Below, piece by piece: positions 35,787 through 48,439 of a DNA stretch of 64,000 nt. Location of the stretch: positions 5,609,542 to 5,673,541 of the forward strand of contig CM023534.1 of the NCBI GenBank assembly GCA_013350335.1, given 5' to 3'. Source of the stretch: Chimonanthus salicifolius (Eukaryota > Streptophyta > Magnoliopsida > Laurales > Calycanthaceae). Position 1 is the first letter of the stretch, and each line of letters starts with the position of its first letter. Below the pieces are notes generated by a model. That model searched no databases. It had not been told where the DNA came from and was given only the letters and a program-made list of their open reading frames with translations. The position numbers and the translations under genes were made by a program.

Positions 35787-37737
35787 ATGGCCTCTTCTAG
35801 ACTTCTGCCCCTTAACGTTACTAAAGAAAGCAATGAATTCGAATACAAGAAAATCGAGAACACCACATTCATATGGAAAGGAGGCCTACATAGAATATTG
35901 TCTATGCAAGGAGGAGACACCGAAGACAGCTATGTGAATAACTCAAAGGTGCAGGAATTGGTTTGTGCCTTATCAAAGCCATTTCTAGTACAAGCGATAC
36001 AATCCACCAAAGTATTTAGTGGAGAGACGTCGATAAGGATGGCGGACTTGGGTTGCGCCACCGGCTACAACACGTTGGACACCGTTGAATTGGTGGTCGA
36101 GACACTGAGGCAACACTACACCACTGAAGAGTTGGATGGAGGAATGCCGGAATTAGAGGTCTTTTTTGTTGATCTTCCATCCAACGATTTCAACTTACTC
36201 TTCCAGTTGTTGCCTGAATTATATGACGACGAGCGGCGATACTACGTGGCCGGTGTGCCGGGGTCCTTTTACCATCGCCTATTCCCTAAAGGAAAACTTC
36301 ATATAGCAGTTAGCTTGAGCGCTTTACAGTGGTTGTCTCAGGTGCTTTGATATTCTTCTTTCTTCTTGTATTTCTAAACGTATTATACAGGTCTTTCAAC
36401 AATTGAATTGACAAAGTTTTTTTGTTTTCTTATTTTGGTGTCTGGTACTCTGGTGTTGGTGAGGCACCGCGGGATTTCTAAAATTAAGGGAATAAATAAA
36501 ACGAAAATACTAATAAAAAAATGTAAAAAAAGAAAAAGAAAAATAAAATAATTGGGTTGAATCAGGTCAGTGCTACATAAGTTGGGTAATGTACTAAAAA
36601 CACTAGTTAGGAACAATACTAAATGTATTATCTCATTAAATTGTAGAAAATTCATAACATACAGTGTGCTTGATGGGTTGCCCTGACTTCGGTGGTTTGG
36701 TAGGCTAGAATTGTTTTTTTTTTTTGGTATAATTAGGAATTTGGTACCAACCCATGTTAGATCTCTCTAGTTTTACACATTTGTATCTGTATTGTAAACT
36801 ATAAGAAACTTGATGGACTTCATGATATTTCTTATTCTTGGGTTTTATTCTCTTTTACCTCTACACTTCATTTGCAATGACAAATTTGTATTACGATTTT
36901 GTTTTCTCAGAACATTATCTAACTCTGAACCTATGTTGAACTGATAGATACCAGAGGCTGTGTTGGAAAAGAGGTCGTCAGCATGGAACAGTGGCAGAGT
37001 GTGGGTTGATGGAGCAAGGAAGGAAGTGGGTGAAGCTTACGCAAAGCAATCTCAGGATGACCTAGTTTCCTTCTTACAGTGCAGAAGAGAGGAACTTGTT
37101 GAAGGAGGAATGCTATTCTTATTGATGGGGGGCCGACCATCGTTGGCGCCACCGGAGAACCAAATTGGTGATCCTGACACAAGGGCCACTCACCCTCTCA
37201 CCATCTTCATGGAGCAAGCTTGGGAAGACCTACTAACTGATGTATGTATCATGCATCAGAGTACATCTTTTTTACTGCCATAATATTACTGTAAACATCT
37301 TGAATTATGTTAGTAGATGTTGATCTTACATTAGATGCATGAAATGATTGAAGAATTAAATTTTTTTAACTAATTGAAGAATTATTCTCCTGTAGGGATT
37401 GATAGATGAAGAGAAGAGAGACATGTTCAACATCCCTATCTATATGAGAAGCACAAACGAGGTAAAGATGGCCTTTGATCAATGTACAGGATTTGAAATC
37501 AAGTTGGTCGAGTACCACAGAATTGAGGAACATTTGAAGGAGAATCCAGTTTCTTATGGTAGAGCCAAAACCAACTTTACAAGAGCGAGTTTGAAGGCGA
37601 TCGTTGAGACCCATTTGGGACCCAAACTGTGTGAGGAACTATTCAAGAGATATGAGAAGAGGGTCTCTACTGCCACAGACATCTATCACAAGACCTGCTT
37701 TTATGGTATTATTATTGTATTCGCTATTAGGAAGTGA
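35787..37737 (+). CDS. SABATH carboxyl methyltransferase, GAMT-like
   Basis: SABATH enzymes methylate carboxyl groups of small molecules using S-adenosylmethionine in the cytosol. Exons 35787-36341, 36948-37241 and 37396-37737 have GT-AG borders and whole-codon junctions, giving 396 residues, slightly long for the family. Visible motifs are SMQGGDTEDSYVNNS (39-53, with substrate/SAM-site Gln41), MADLGCATGYNT (85-96, SAM loop), VDLPSNDFN (128-136), GVPGSFYHRLFPKG, SALQWLSQ (Trp182 matching the carboxylate-binding Trp of salicylate methyltransferase), LLMGGRPS, NQIGDPDT, EEKRDMFNIPIY and a final CFYGIIIVFAIRK. From memory of family sequences, SALQWLSQ, LFPKG, MGGRPS and NQIGDPDS are closest to Arabidopsis GAMT1/GAMT2, which methylate and inactivate gibberellins. 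Substrate is inferred, not shown; another carboxylic acid is possible. No internal stop or frameshift. Confidence 0.93.
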
Positions 37738-37739
37738 GA

Positions 37740-40012
37740 TAACCACACTTTGTTTCAACTTCTTCCACAGCTAGGCTCTAATATACCATGAAGAGATCCA
37801 AAGAGATTATTAGATTTCAGACCAAGGTCTTATGTTCTAAATAATATAAAGCAGTTCTTTTAACATCAATAATGATAGATTGTAAAAATAATATGAGCAG
37901 TGATAAATACAAAATCCTTACTCACTCCAAGATCCACAGTGACCTAATGTTCATGAAGATTGAAAAAGATCAAATTTTTTACTTAGAATGAAAATTTATT
38001 TATTCCTTCTTGTGATTATCCCTTCTTTCTTATTAAAGACAATCTTAATCTTGATTTCATCTCTACCCTCGATATTCTAGAAAATATTCATTAAAAACTA
38101 AATAGAAGAAACAAAGGGCTATTAGACTTGTTCAAAGAAGACAAGTTCCTAAGATTCCTGTTGGCACTTATATACAGCAATTGCTATAAAATTTCTATGC
38201 CAATAAGTACCTAACAACTTTTTGGTACTCATTGTTTATCAAAGACGTTAAACCCACGAAGAAGCCAAGTCATATAAAGTCATACATGTCATTGTTGCAT
38301 GGAAAAATCAACGATTTCATGTGTTTCTCAATGAAAGGATCTAAAATTAAGACAAATAATTAAAAAAAAAATGGTCACTGATATCATGTGTTTCTCGTTG
38401 AAAGGACATAAAATTAAGACAAAAATAATTAAAAAAATGTCACTCTTCATTTTCTGTACCTTACATAGTGAGAGATTTATACAAACCATAAGAATTAGAC
38501 ACGTAAGACATTTGAATACCTTAGTCTTAAAAAAAACAAAATAATAATGATATTCATCAATAATATAAGTTTTTGAACTTCTTTTATACATTTCATAAAC
38601 TCTACTCTTTTCTCACTCTACAATCTAATAAAGTAAGTGTATAACCTCTTTAAATAACACCTAAATCATTTCTTTTAATGCCAGAATTATATAATTTAAT
38701 GAATGTTTATAGCTTTATAAACTTAATCGAACAGTAAGGATATTAAGCTTTGCATCAGCATAACCATAGTTAATAAAAAAAGTAAAATGATATTGATCAA
38801 TTCGATTGATAATTGTATGCATTCGACAAATAATCTTACACTCTAAATTTATAGTGTAAATGAAATTATAAAAGACCTTATAAAATATTAAAATAAAAAC
38901 TTATTATAAAACCTAAAGAAAATTTTAAATTCCAAGACACCCATTAAAAAGAAAACTTATGTTAAATCAATATAGATAAAAGATATATAAAATATTGGAA
39001 GATGTTAATATTACCTTAAAATTGCAGAAATAATATTTTGATATAACTCAGGTTCATGCGAGGGAGGTCTCTGATGAAGCAAAAACTTTTTGAACCCTCA
39101 TGTGGGGTCCATTTGGACTTCATTTTAACCCCTTACCCTCCTCATACTCTATCCAATCTCTAAATTTGATCTTTACCTAATTAAATAGAGTTGGTCTCGC
39201 CGTTGGATTGAATCCATACAAATCTGTCTTCATTTTTATCATTGATTTTTTAACGTTTTAAATCTTGACTTTTGAAACTCAATGGACCTGTTTTTCTATC
39301 AGAAATATCATTAAAAATGCTTTCTAAATGGACCTAATCCCACCTTTGAAATCCGATCCACCGCAGCGCAACATCATGTGTGTCGGTCGTACATTAATTT
39401 TAATTAGAGTCTACATTTACTTACAGATAATTATCGTAATCTTTCAACATCGGGCTGTAAGATGTTCGACGTTCAAACATCAATTTCACAGTTTCACCAA
39501 TCGCCATGACATTTGCAGGGTAGTTGTGGACTGAAATTGAACCAACGATAGAGATTGGTTGATCGGAGTGGCCTGCTCTTATGTTGTTATCAATGAAAGA
39601 GAATAGTCTACTATCTGAATATCTTGTCATCTTCAACCACAAGATGAATGACACGTGGCACCAATGTCATGGCTCAAAGTAGAGGGCCTGTTGCTTTCCA
39701 CAATGTAGACATTGATGGCTGTGATTAGCTACTGTTTTAGTGACATGCAAAGGAACTGTCCAGTCCTTATTGGCAGCCAGCCAGCCACCATACAGGGACA
39801 TGACCCATGCATTCCAACCACCAACTCCAGCCACCTGGCTAGTTGGATGATAATTACTGGTGGTCGAAAATTTAAGACTCTGATTTGATCCAAAATTTCG
39901 AAAAAATTGGTTGAATTTTTTAAAAGAATTTTAAAAAAAATCTCATTGATTCACTATTGAGTTAAGTCAACTCAAGCAAACTTGCTCAAGTCTCTTCTAA
40001 CTTTTAAACATC
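37740..40012. other. 3' flank of the SABATH gene and intergenic DNA, no gene seen
   Basis: No further exon or gene is supported. A 40-base duplication around TCATGTGTTTCTC and AAATTAAGACAAA occurs at 38317-38365 and 38373-38425. The short frames at 39328-39654 have no recognised similarity. Confidence 0.45.
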
Positions 40013-40014
40013 AA

Positions 40015-40175
40015 GGTTGCGTTCCGATGGAGTAACAGGGGTTAATAGGAGAGTAACCCCCATTAGTCCTTTTGGTTAAATAAGGGTGAGGGGTAAAAAA
40101 TCAACCTTTTACCTCTCACACTCATCTTATCTTGAGTAGTCTCTCCAAAATTTACTCTCCTGTCCAAATGCAGCC
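40015..40175. mobile_element. Inverted-repeat miniature element (GGCTGCGTTTGGATG family), 161 bp, degenerate
   Basis: The left end is GGTTGCGTTCCGATGGAG. The right end, on the minus strand, is GGCTGCATTTGGACAGGAG. The interior AGGGGTTAATAGGAGAGTAA and GGGGTAAAAAATC resembles 45540-45620. The flanking trinucleotides differ (CAA, TAG), so the target duplication has decayed. Confidence 0.6.
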
Positions 40176-40974
40176 TAGGAAAGTATATTTTATCTTGAGT
40201 TGGACGCAAGTGCTCAGCCCAAAAAGCAATTGGCCCAAGTCAACATTTAGGTGGGCTTTGAATTGTCATCCATCAGGCTGAGGCTGGACTTGGACCTATG
40301 CTGAGAGGATGTTAGGCCGAGGAGGTCAGATACAAATTGGTTTTTATACAATTGAGGCCGGGCTTGGGTTGGGTCTCATTGCACCCTATACTTGTCATTG
40401 TCATTATCATTTTTATCTCCACTACCTTCAGATAGTTATACAAATTTCACTTTATCAAAAGAAATTTTCTACCATTCTACAATTTCACAGTCCAACATTT
40501 CCTCATTACTTTAAATCCCAATCTTGATCTCTTCCTACTAATACATTGTCCCTTCAATTTTCCAATTTTTCATAGAAAAGCCAATTAGTGATCTTCATTG
40601 TAGAAGCCAAGCTATTTATTGCACTACTACAAAGTTCCTCTTATGTACTCATCTTTACTTCTTTTTATCTTACTCCTCTTAGATTATTTTAAAATTTTAA
40701 CATATACAATTTCATTATCATTAATTTATTTTAATTTTTCTTCTCTTTTCACACTCAGCATTTAATTTTATATAACATTACGTGTATAATTGTTGTGCTA
40801 TATACTAAATCACTTATTAATAAATAGATAACTTTTCTATAATATAAAACTCCATTAATTGATTGAGCTTAACCTACTGCTGCATCTGACTATATGTAGA
40901 TCCGTCCATATGTTTAGTTTTATGATTGCATACGACTGCCGAAATGACATAAGATCATTTCAATTTAACTTCTT

Positions 40975-41150
40975 TTTTTTTTTTTTTTTAATTTACGTGT
41001 GGGAAACAGTAGAAAACCCAGCGTAAAACCCCCACGAGTGATACCCATTGCCTTTAGAGTGCACCAGGTGAAATCATAGGGGCTCGAACCCTGAGAGATC
41101 CATAGTCCCTACTATCAGACGGTAGTTGCAACTCTAATGATAAGGAAGGC
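40975..41150 (-). mobile_element. tRNA-derived SINE-like element (family 1)
   Basis: Read on the minus strand, GGTTCGAGCCCCTATGATTT appears with one change (41070-41094: GGGGCTCGAACCC complement). It is followed by GGCAATGGGTATCACTCGTG, the GGGTTTTACGCTGGG body and CCCACACGTAAATTAAAAAA with a long A-tail (poly-T at 40973-40989). Head, body and A-tail are all present. Confidence 0.66.
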
Positions 41151-41585
41151 CTGGTTGCAAGTGGGATTGTCAAGGGAACAACGGCCTTGGTTATACCCAT
41201 CTAAAGGTCCAATGAGTGGGCCTAACCCACATATGTAACACAAAAATGAACCGTTTCTAATTCAGACCCATGGTTTGGATATGCACTGGTTCAGCCCGAC
41301 CACCCTGATGTTTGCATCCACATGTTAGATTTAGGGTTTAGCTAAATTGGGCAGGCCCAGATTCGATCTGGGCCAAACTGAAGTTGTGACTAAATGAGTT
41401 AATGGTTCGTACAACAGATAAAATGGACCATCATCATCATCGTAAGCTAGAATTTAGCCTCTTGGGTCATAAAATGTTTATGAGCTGACTGCTTCTCTTA
41501 AATTTTTAAAACTTAAATAAAAATCCTTTTATCTATAAATCCATTCATTGGGGACTGTTTGTAGTAAAGCTTTAGAGCTTCGAAG

Positions 41586-41971
41586 CAAAGGTTCAAATAT
41601 CGGCCGATACATATCGTATTGGCCGATATATATCGGTTTTTTAAGACCGAGTACGCATCGGCCGTACATATCGAATATCGGCCGATATTCATAAATATCG
41701 GTATTTAATTATTTTTAATTTTTTTTTTTTAAAAACACCGATACGGTTTTTCACGGGTTTTTCACGGTTTTCAACGGTTCAGGGTTCACGGGTTTCACGG
41801 GTTCTCACGGTTTTTTGCGGTTTTTCACGGTTTTTCATTGTTTTTCACGGTTCCGATATCAGAGGAGAGAGAAATATACCGATATCGGAGGAGAGAGAAA
41901 AATATCGGCCGATATTTAGGCCGATATGCATATCGGCCGATATATCGGTAAAACCGATTTTTAAATCCCTG
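41586..41971. mobile_element. hAT-type miniature element, 386 bp, with CACGGTTTTT arrays
   Basis: A perfect and palindromic 8-bp duplication CTTCGAAG flanks it at 41578-41585 and 41972-41979. The ends are CAAAGGTTCAAATATCGG and, on the minus strand, CAGGGATTTAAAAATCGG. The palindromic ATCGGCCGATAT arms, the central CACGGTTTTT-type decamers and a pair of GATATCGGAGGAGAGAGA words match 15576-15994 in order. It is non-coding. Confidence 0.9.
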
Positions 41972-41989
41972 CTTCGAAGGCAGATTTAT

Positions 41990-44270
41990 AAAATTTTAGA
42001 AGTCTAATTCAGTTAATTTACTCACTAAAAACGTATGTTACTGAGAATCAGAAACAACTGCATTCCTGTTTGAACAAAGCTCTTTATCAATTCTGCTTGC
42101 TTCCTTCTTCACCATTGCTGTTAATGCTTACTCTGCAATTATTGATACCTTACTGTGGGACTGATTGGATGATATTCTTATTACATACAAACTAAGGGGC
42201 TGAATTCGTACAAATAATAATTTAGAAGATGTGATGCAATCAAGAATCTTATTTATATTGGATTAATCTCCCCTCAAATGTGGAGTGGATAAATGATCGA
42301 GAAAAAGAAATTGGTGTCACTATCATGTCTCTAAATGATTTTGAAGAGGCCCATAATGATAATGATGGATAGTAGTGTTAAAATACATTAATAGAACTAA
42401 TTCTTAAAAAAACCGTTTATAAGGAGAAGGTGTTTATGTGCTTATAAACTCCAAAACCCAAAGGTCCATTCGTGATATGAGACTTTGCTAACACTTCCTC
42501 TCAACGCTAGGGTTGGAGACACACGGCTCTCTCCTTCCACGTAGTGCTGGAGATATGAACCCGATCCGACCCCAGTGGTATTAACTATCAACTTTGCCCA
42601 TTCATAATTTAAAACAAAGTTCCACCTGTAAAAGTGTGTGGAAACTTCATTTTGACATGTGGTTCTAAAACCTTGCTGACAGAGCAATTACAGTTCGTGT
42701 TTATCATAATCAAAGACTTAACTATGACATTTTGGTCATTAACTTGTTTTTTTTTCTTCTAAAGTTTGAAACTTATCAATGGGACCACGGAAGTCTGCAT
42801 TACAACTTAGCATCTTTCTTCTCATTTGTCCACAGGAAGAGAGGCCTGCTAATGGAATGAATAAAGCGAAAGAGAATAAACTAATCTTTTAATTAAACAT
42901 AATCTCGATACAATGTATTAAACCTTTTGATTCTGAAAGCTTAGTCCAGTACTTAGTAGAGCCATACATATCCTTTCCTTGACCAATTCAATCTATGCTT
43001 AAATTTTACTTTGTTATATTGCCATCGACCAATGCAAAGGTGGAAAGGTTTTTCAAGTCTCTTACAAGATGGAATGAAAACACTCTCACCATCTTCTTTC
43101 TTCCAATAAAATGTGAAGGGCGGCCATCTTTACCTGCCTGAGTTTGGATAGTCTTCGGCTTTCTTGTGAAAATAAAGGGCCAGTCATCAGCAAGGATTTA
43201 AATACAGATTAGTCGTCATGCACTAAGTCTGAAGTGATATTCATAATTAATTGCATTTTCAATTGAATTAGTGAATTTTGCATGATGTCAATTTTCTTAG
43301 TGAGATTTTGAGCCTAATTCCATTTTCTATAAGTGAGCTTGATTTGGATAATCCATCTAAGCTTCGAGTTACCTCCTAACCAGAGTTGTTGCGAAGTTAG
43401 TGAATTGGAGATTGTAAGTTTTGAATTCCTTCACTAGGTTTGTAAAAATTTAGTCTGTATTGTCATTTTGCTGAAGACTAGTGAAAAAATACACTTTCTT
43501 GCAGTTTCGACCGTGTGCATTCATTAAGATGCTATTTGGACGAGTACCAAACCTTACTGAACTTGCTAATTGGGCATTAAATCTTCCAGCTTCTTTCTGC
43601 ATTTTCACCCGTTTCACCTGGCATTAAATCTTTAATTTGATCTATTATAAGTTACACTCACTGTTGGATTGAACCCAAGTCTTACAACAACATTCTTTAA
43701 TCTTTTTGGAGACTTTAAACCAGAGTCAGATTGTCAAACCTACTCCCATGGTTCATGGTGAGCCAACCAAAAATGTGTTCAATGGGATCTCACATTTCAC
43801 TTGACCCCTTTCGTGATAATTTTTTGTTGTCCACACAGTACCAAAGAAAATATTCTCATACAATTGGATGTAGCATGCATTGACAAAATAAATTTGCATT
43901 GATCCTTGAATATATTATAAAAGAATACCCCATGAAAAAAGGGCAAAAAAAAAACCAACAATTGACACATCTTATTCAAACCTGAAGCCCCAAAATATGT
44001 AATGTACAATCTTCCAATTCAACCCTTACATTCTCTAAAAGAATTGTCTATCCTTTCCTACCTATTTTCCTTTCCATTCCCTTAATGCTCTGAATGATGT
44101 CTGCTTTTGACACCATCCGAGGTCCCAAGTTCGCTGTATCCATGACATTCAATAAATTACACTTCTTTCTATACATACAAGAACTAAAACATAAATAAAC
44201 GTCCATGAGCTTTCTCTTTTTTCTTTTTCTTTTTCATTGTTCCTATCTTAGGATTCTTGAAGTAGATGTG
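41990..44270. other. Intergenic DNA, no gene seen
   Basis: No supported gene. Short frames here lack similarity, start context and splice partners. The 44010-44270 stretch is the 3' flank of the second NAC gene. Confidence 0.45.
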
Positions 44271-44275
44271 CAAAT

Positions 44276-46967
44276 TCATTGAAATTCAAGCTGTGAATTC
44301 AACAGTATATGCTGCTGATTAAAGAATGCCTGATTGAGTATGTTGTATTGTGGAGTATCCAACAGACTAGAGATGTTGTTAATGGTGCACGAATTGTTGA
44401 TTTTCTTAGATGGGTGGAAAACTCCATCATCTGCATTCATTGCCATCGGCCGCTCGCGCTTGATCCGGTTCTCAGATGCTAAAATGGATGAGTCATGTTC
44501 AGTTGGCTTTTGAAATGAGTAGCAGTAGTTGCTGTTGATGGTAGGCTGGTTGAGATTGGCACTGGCATAAACAGGACTCGTTTCCCAGCCAGCCAAATCA
44601 GATGGGTTATCAGCCAGGAGATGACTCAGTACTGAGAAATCAGTGGCAGTAAGGAGATCAGAGAAAGAGGATGATTTTGGGAGTTCATGGGTGCTTTGAT
44701 TGGTGATGTTGGGTAACATTTTCAAGGATCCATCTTCGATGGAATGGTCTTCTCCTTTTCGATCCATTGCTGTTGTAGTTGGAGGAGGGGTGCTTTTCTT
44801 GTAGATTCGGCAGAGAACCCAGTCATCCAACTGAGGAAAACAATCCAAACAATGTCAGGACAAGCTACAAATTGGTACCATTTGCTAGAAAACAATAGAA
44901 ATTGTTCATTCCTTCCATGCATCCATTTCTCCTAGAGGACCACCACACTAAACTTGAAATTTTTTAAGCTTGATAATTTTGAGTTATAGGCTACTTCAAG
45001 AAATGAGGCTCTGTTTCTCTACTTCTAATATAGGTTAGGATTTGAAACGTGGAAATCAGAAAGGAGAAATACAAACATCTTAGATCTTACGAGTTGCATA
45101 TTTAAATCAGTGTTCCAAAACTCACCCAAAAGCTATTAGAGTAAAAAACTAGCCATTGAGAGAAGAATACCCATGGCTGCACGTGGAATTTGCTCTGATA
45201 CTTTGTTAAAAAACCATCACTTGATAACATTCTTGAAGGTAGAACTCACTCTCAAAAGTTAATTATTGAGAGAAGGTGCCTCAAGTATTATATAGAGTCA
45301 TTGGTTTCACAAATTAACTGATGTGAGGCATTTTGTTACTTCACGCAATGCCCACTTAATTTAACTTGTCAAAAATAGTCAAACCATCTAAGTCAACATG
45401 TTTAATTTCTAAATGAAAGTTGGGCAAGTTCTCGCCAAACTTCCATGAACAACTTCGATGTGTTCCCACTTGAGCCCTAGGCTGCATTTGGATGAGGGGT
45501 AGATTTTTCAAGGATTACCCCTGACTAGGAGTTACCCCAAGAAATATGAAAACCCCTTGGAAGGAAAGGGTTTTCAAAAGTGAGAAGGAAGGGATAAAAA
45601 TTTGATTTTTTACTCTTACCCCTTGGTAACAAGGGTAATGAGGGATAACCCCCCATTACCCTTACACCCCTCTCATCCAAACGCAGCCCTAGTTTCGAAT
45701 TTATCGAGCTCAGATGGTGATTTATATAAGTTGGATTGAATTGGCAAGCTCATCCTATTGGACTGAAGCTTAATGGAATTGTAGACCTAGGTATGTAGAG
45801 TTCGACTTTTGGGCCTCATATTAGTGCCAGTATTGTAATACCCCCACCCACCTCAAAGAAAGTCCTACATCGGTAGTGAGGTAGGTAGGTGGGTTGGATG
45901 TTAATATGAGGGAAGCCCTTCTCCCATGTGTGAGGACTTTTGGGCCTGGCCATGTGGGCCAGGGCCCAAATCAAAATCGTGAGGGCATGGTGGGTCCAAA
46001 GCGGACAATATCAGACTGAAAAGTTGGGGTAGAGTCGCTACAAATCGGGGTAGGGGTAGGGTAGGATAGGGTAGGGGTAGGCCCAGAGCGGACAATTTCA
46101 CATAAGTTGGACCCTAAAAAAGTATACATGCCCAAACATTCATACATCAGAGGAGTTTGGGCCTAGCCCTCCATGTTTGCAACGGTGGGGCTATTTTAGG
46201 GGTTAATACTTAATACCATGTCAATGCTTCTTTCGGTCATATGCTCAGATTTGAAAAAAAAAAAAAAAAACATGGCATATAGGGACCTTTGTAATTTATT
46301 TGGAAGTGCATGTGGCGGCCAATTAAAGTCTACTTGATAAAATTAAAAAAAAAAGAGAATAGTTTATGCATTAAAAAAGAAAAGAAATACTTTTCTCACC
46401 CTCATTGAAGACTCTCTAATTCTGATGGGCTTGGTGGTGTTAGGAGTTGCAGCAAGGCGGTATTCATGCATGATCCAATTGGTCTTGAGGCCTTTGGGAG
46501 GCCTACCCCTGTAAAACACCAGAGCCTTCTTCACTCCTATGTTCTCCTTCCCAACGCTTGCCAGTATCGGCTTGTCCGTCCCCGTCGCCTTCCAGTACCC
46601 AGAAGCGGCCGCCCTGTTGGGCCGAGCACCATTTGGGTATTTCCGGTCCCTTGGGCTGAAAAAGTACCATTCCTTCTCTCCAAAAGCTGCTTTAGCTGAT
46701 AAAACAACACAACAAGAACAACCCATATCAACAAAAAAATCAGCACAAAACAGATTCACATATAAATTGGAGCTCAATTACTTCCTTGTGCTGACACATA
46801 CCTGGAAGATCCCATGGATCAAACTTGTAGATATCAACTTCAGCTATTATGGATACAGGACAGGGAGTGGAGGTTAATTTTTTTCTCAAGTAGTGAAAGA
46901 TGAGCTCCTCATCAGTTGGGTGGAATCTAAAGCCCGGTGGAAGTGATTTCTCCGGGTTCTTCGACAT
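44276..46967 (-). CDS. NAC-domain transcription factor, NAP/NARS-like
   Basis: Exons 46967-46802, 46695-46400 and 44830-44276 have GT-AG borders and join in frame to 338 residues. The NAC domain spans about 9-166: [107 protein letters not shown] and [12 protein letters not shown]. These are typical of the NAP/ANAC029 and NARS (ANAC018/056) group, known in senescence, seed and ABA responses. The C-terminal half is serine/asparagine-rich with [20 protein letters not shown], a likely activation segment. Codons 155 on come from exon 3; an upstream ATG at 44848 is inside the intron. The 1569-bp intron 2 carries a miniature element (45480-45688), an LTR-like remnant (45834-46105) and a G-rich tract. 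No defects are seen; the exact subgroup is inferred from memory of family sequences. Confidence 0.95.
45480..45688. mobile_element. Inverted-repeat miniature element in intron 2 of the second NAC gene, 209 bp
   Basis: The ends are GGCTGCATTTGGATGAGGG and, on the minus strand, GGCTGCGTTTGGATGAGAG. CTA flanks both sides (45477-45479, 45689-45691), compatible with a 3-bp PIF/Harbinger-type duplication. It is the cleanest copy of this family in the window. Confidence 0.75.
45834..46105. mobile_element. TRIM/solo-LTR-like remnant in intron 2 of the second NAC gene
   Basis: TGTAATACCCCCACCC, AGTCCTACATCGGTAG, GGGTTGGATGTTAATATGAG, CTTCTCCCATGTGTGAGG and two AGCGGACAAT words follow the arrangement of plant miniature LTR elements (AGTCCCACATCGG ... 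AGCGGACAATATC). No second LTR or primer site is seen, so a solo LTR is the best guess. Confidence 0.5.
46047..46077 (+). repeat. G-rich GGGGTA tract, G-quadruplex motif
   Basis: Four or more runs of at least three G with loops of at most seven bases (GGGGTAGGGGTAGGGTAGG and on) satisfy the standard quadruplex pattern. It lies on the strand opposite to the NAC transcript, in intron 2. The repeat resembles degenerate plant telomere sequence. Confidence 0.7.
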
Positions 46968-47239
46968 GGTTTGAATCGATTTTTGCTGAATTTACGCTGG
47001 CTTGTATTTCCTAAACAATTATACCAGTCCAGCAACTAGGCTTAAATCCTACGGAAATAACAGGATAATGATGATGGATGATAATGATTGAAAAGGCAGA
47101 TGATGAGAATTGGATCGAAGAAGATAAGACAGAGAGAGGAACAGAGAGATTGAAATTTTTGGGGAAGGAGGATGGGTAGCCGTTTTATGGTTGAAGGGAT
47201 TTGTCGGGTAGTGAGGAGATGGGAGGCAATTAAACAAAT

Positions 47240-48430
47240 GTTGAGGCTATTATTGTCTTTTCACTTGATTTGTTTTGAAAACTGTTTCTTTCCACGTATG
47301 AGTATGGACAATGTTATGGCAACGAGGATAGAGCGATGACGTCAACTTCCAAGCCTTTTCGGCTGCGTTCACGTGCGAGTCTTCCACTCTATTGGGTGGC
47401 GATTTGTTTATTTCTTCGTACTGCGTGGCATAAATAATTCCCTTCTATCTAATTCACGTTTTCCCCTCGTGTCTTGGACAAAATTAATTTGGGATTTTTA
47501 TAATCCCTGTTTAACTTATCATTTTCATGATTATTCATGTATTGATATAGAGTTTAGATTTCCTTCATGAAAGGATGCAAGAATTTTTTTTTTTATATTA
47601 ATATATAGACTAGTGTACAAAATAAATACATTATGTTATTATTTATATTTTATTTTATATATTATTTGACAAAGTGTAAAATTATATCTAAAATAAAATA
47701 CACATATATATTATGTAAAATAGTATACGACATGTAATTTACTATATAGAAATGTAAACAATGATATGTCCTATACAAGTCAGATAGATAATCACTCCAT
47801 AGAAATAGTTTGTCATATTTAAATATAAAAAAATATTATTAGGTTAATAGGATGAATGACTTAGATGATAATGGTGAAAAATATAAATAATGATAGAATA
47901 TTTTTAGTGAGATTACATGCTACTTTATACGATAATATAAAGAAAATTTATATAAAACGTAAATTCTGAATTCTGCACTTATATAGACTTTATTTTTATC
48001 AACGTATAGCATAATGTGCAGATCAATCAAATATGCCATATCTTCATTTGCATTTTGTTATAAACATTATTTTACATTTTATATTTTCTTTTACATTGTT
48101 TTACGTTTGTATTTTATATGCTAATTTCAGGCATTTATATTTTATCTAACATATAGCTTTACATTTTATCAAAACAATACACAGAATAACACAAAACGTA
48201 GGAGAAAGGCATAACAAATTTTATTTAGGAGAGTGATTAAAAAATTAGATAGGTAAAATGTCCGAAGAATTTAGATAGGATATTTGAATATTTGATCTAA
48301 AGAAAATGTATAATTTTTTTTATAAATACGGTAAAGATAAACTCGACTAGCACTTTCTGAGTGCTACTTTTATGGAAACGAGTTGCGACAAGATTTAGGT
48401 ATGCTCTAGACTAGCGTCCAGTGCATATCC
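47240..48430. other. Upstream region of the second NAC gene, AT-rich
   Basis: No gene. The minus-strand leader of the NAC gene just to the left (46968-47240) is pyrimidine-rich. 47580-48250 is very AT-rich, with repeated TTTACATTTTATAT-like words. Confidence 0.45.
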
Positions 48431-48439
48431 TAATATTGA

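Noticed and set aside
44831..44848. ATG just upstream of exon 3 of the second NAC gene
   Set aside because: It lies in the intron polypyrimidine/acceptor region. Exon 3 starts at 44830 and joins exon 2 in frame.
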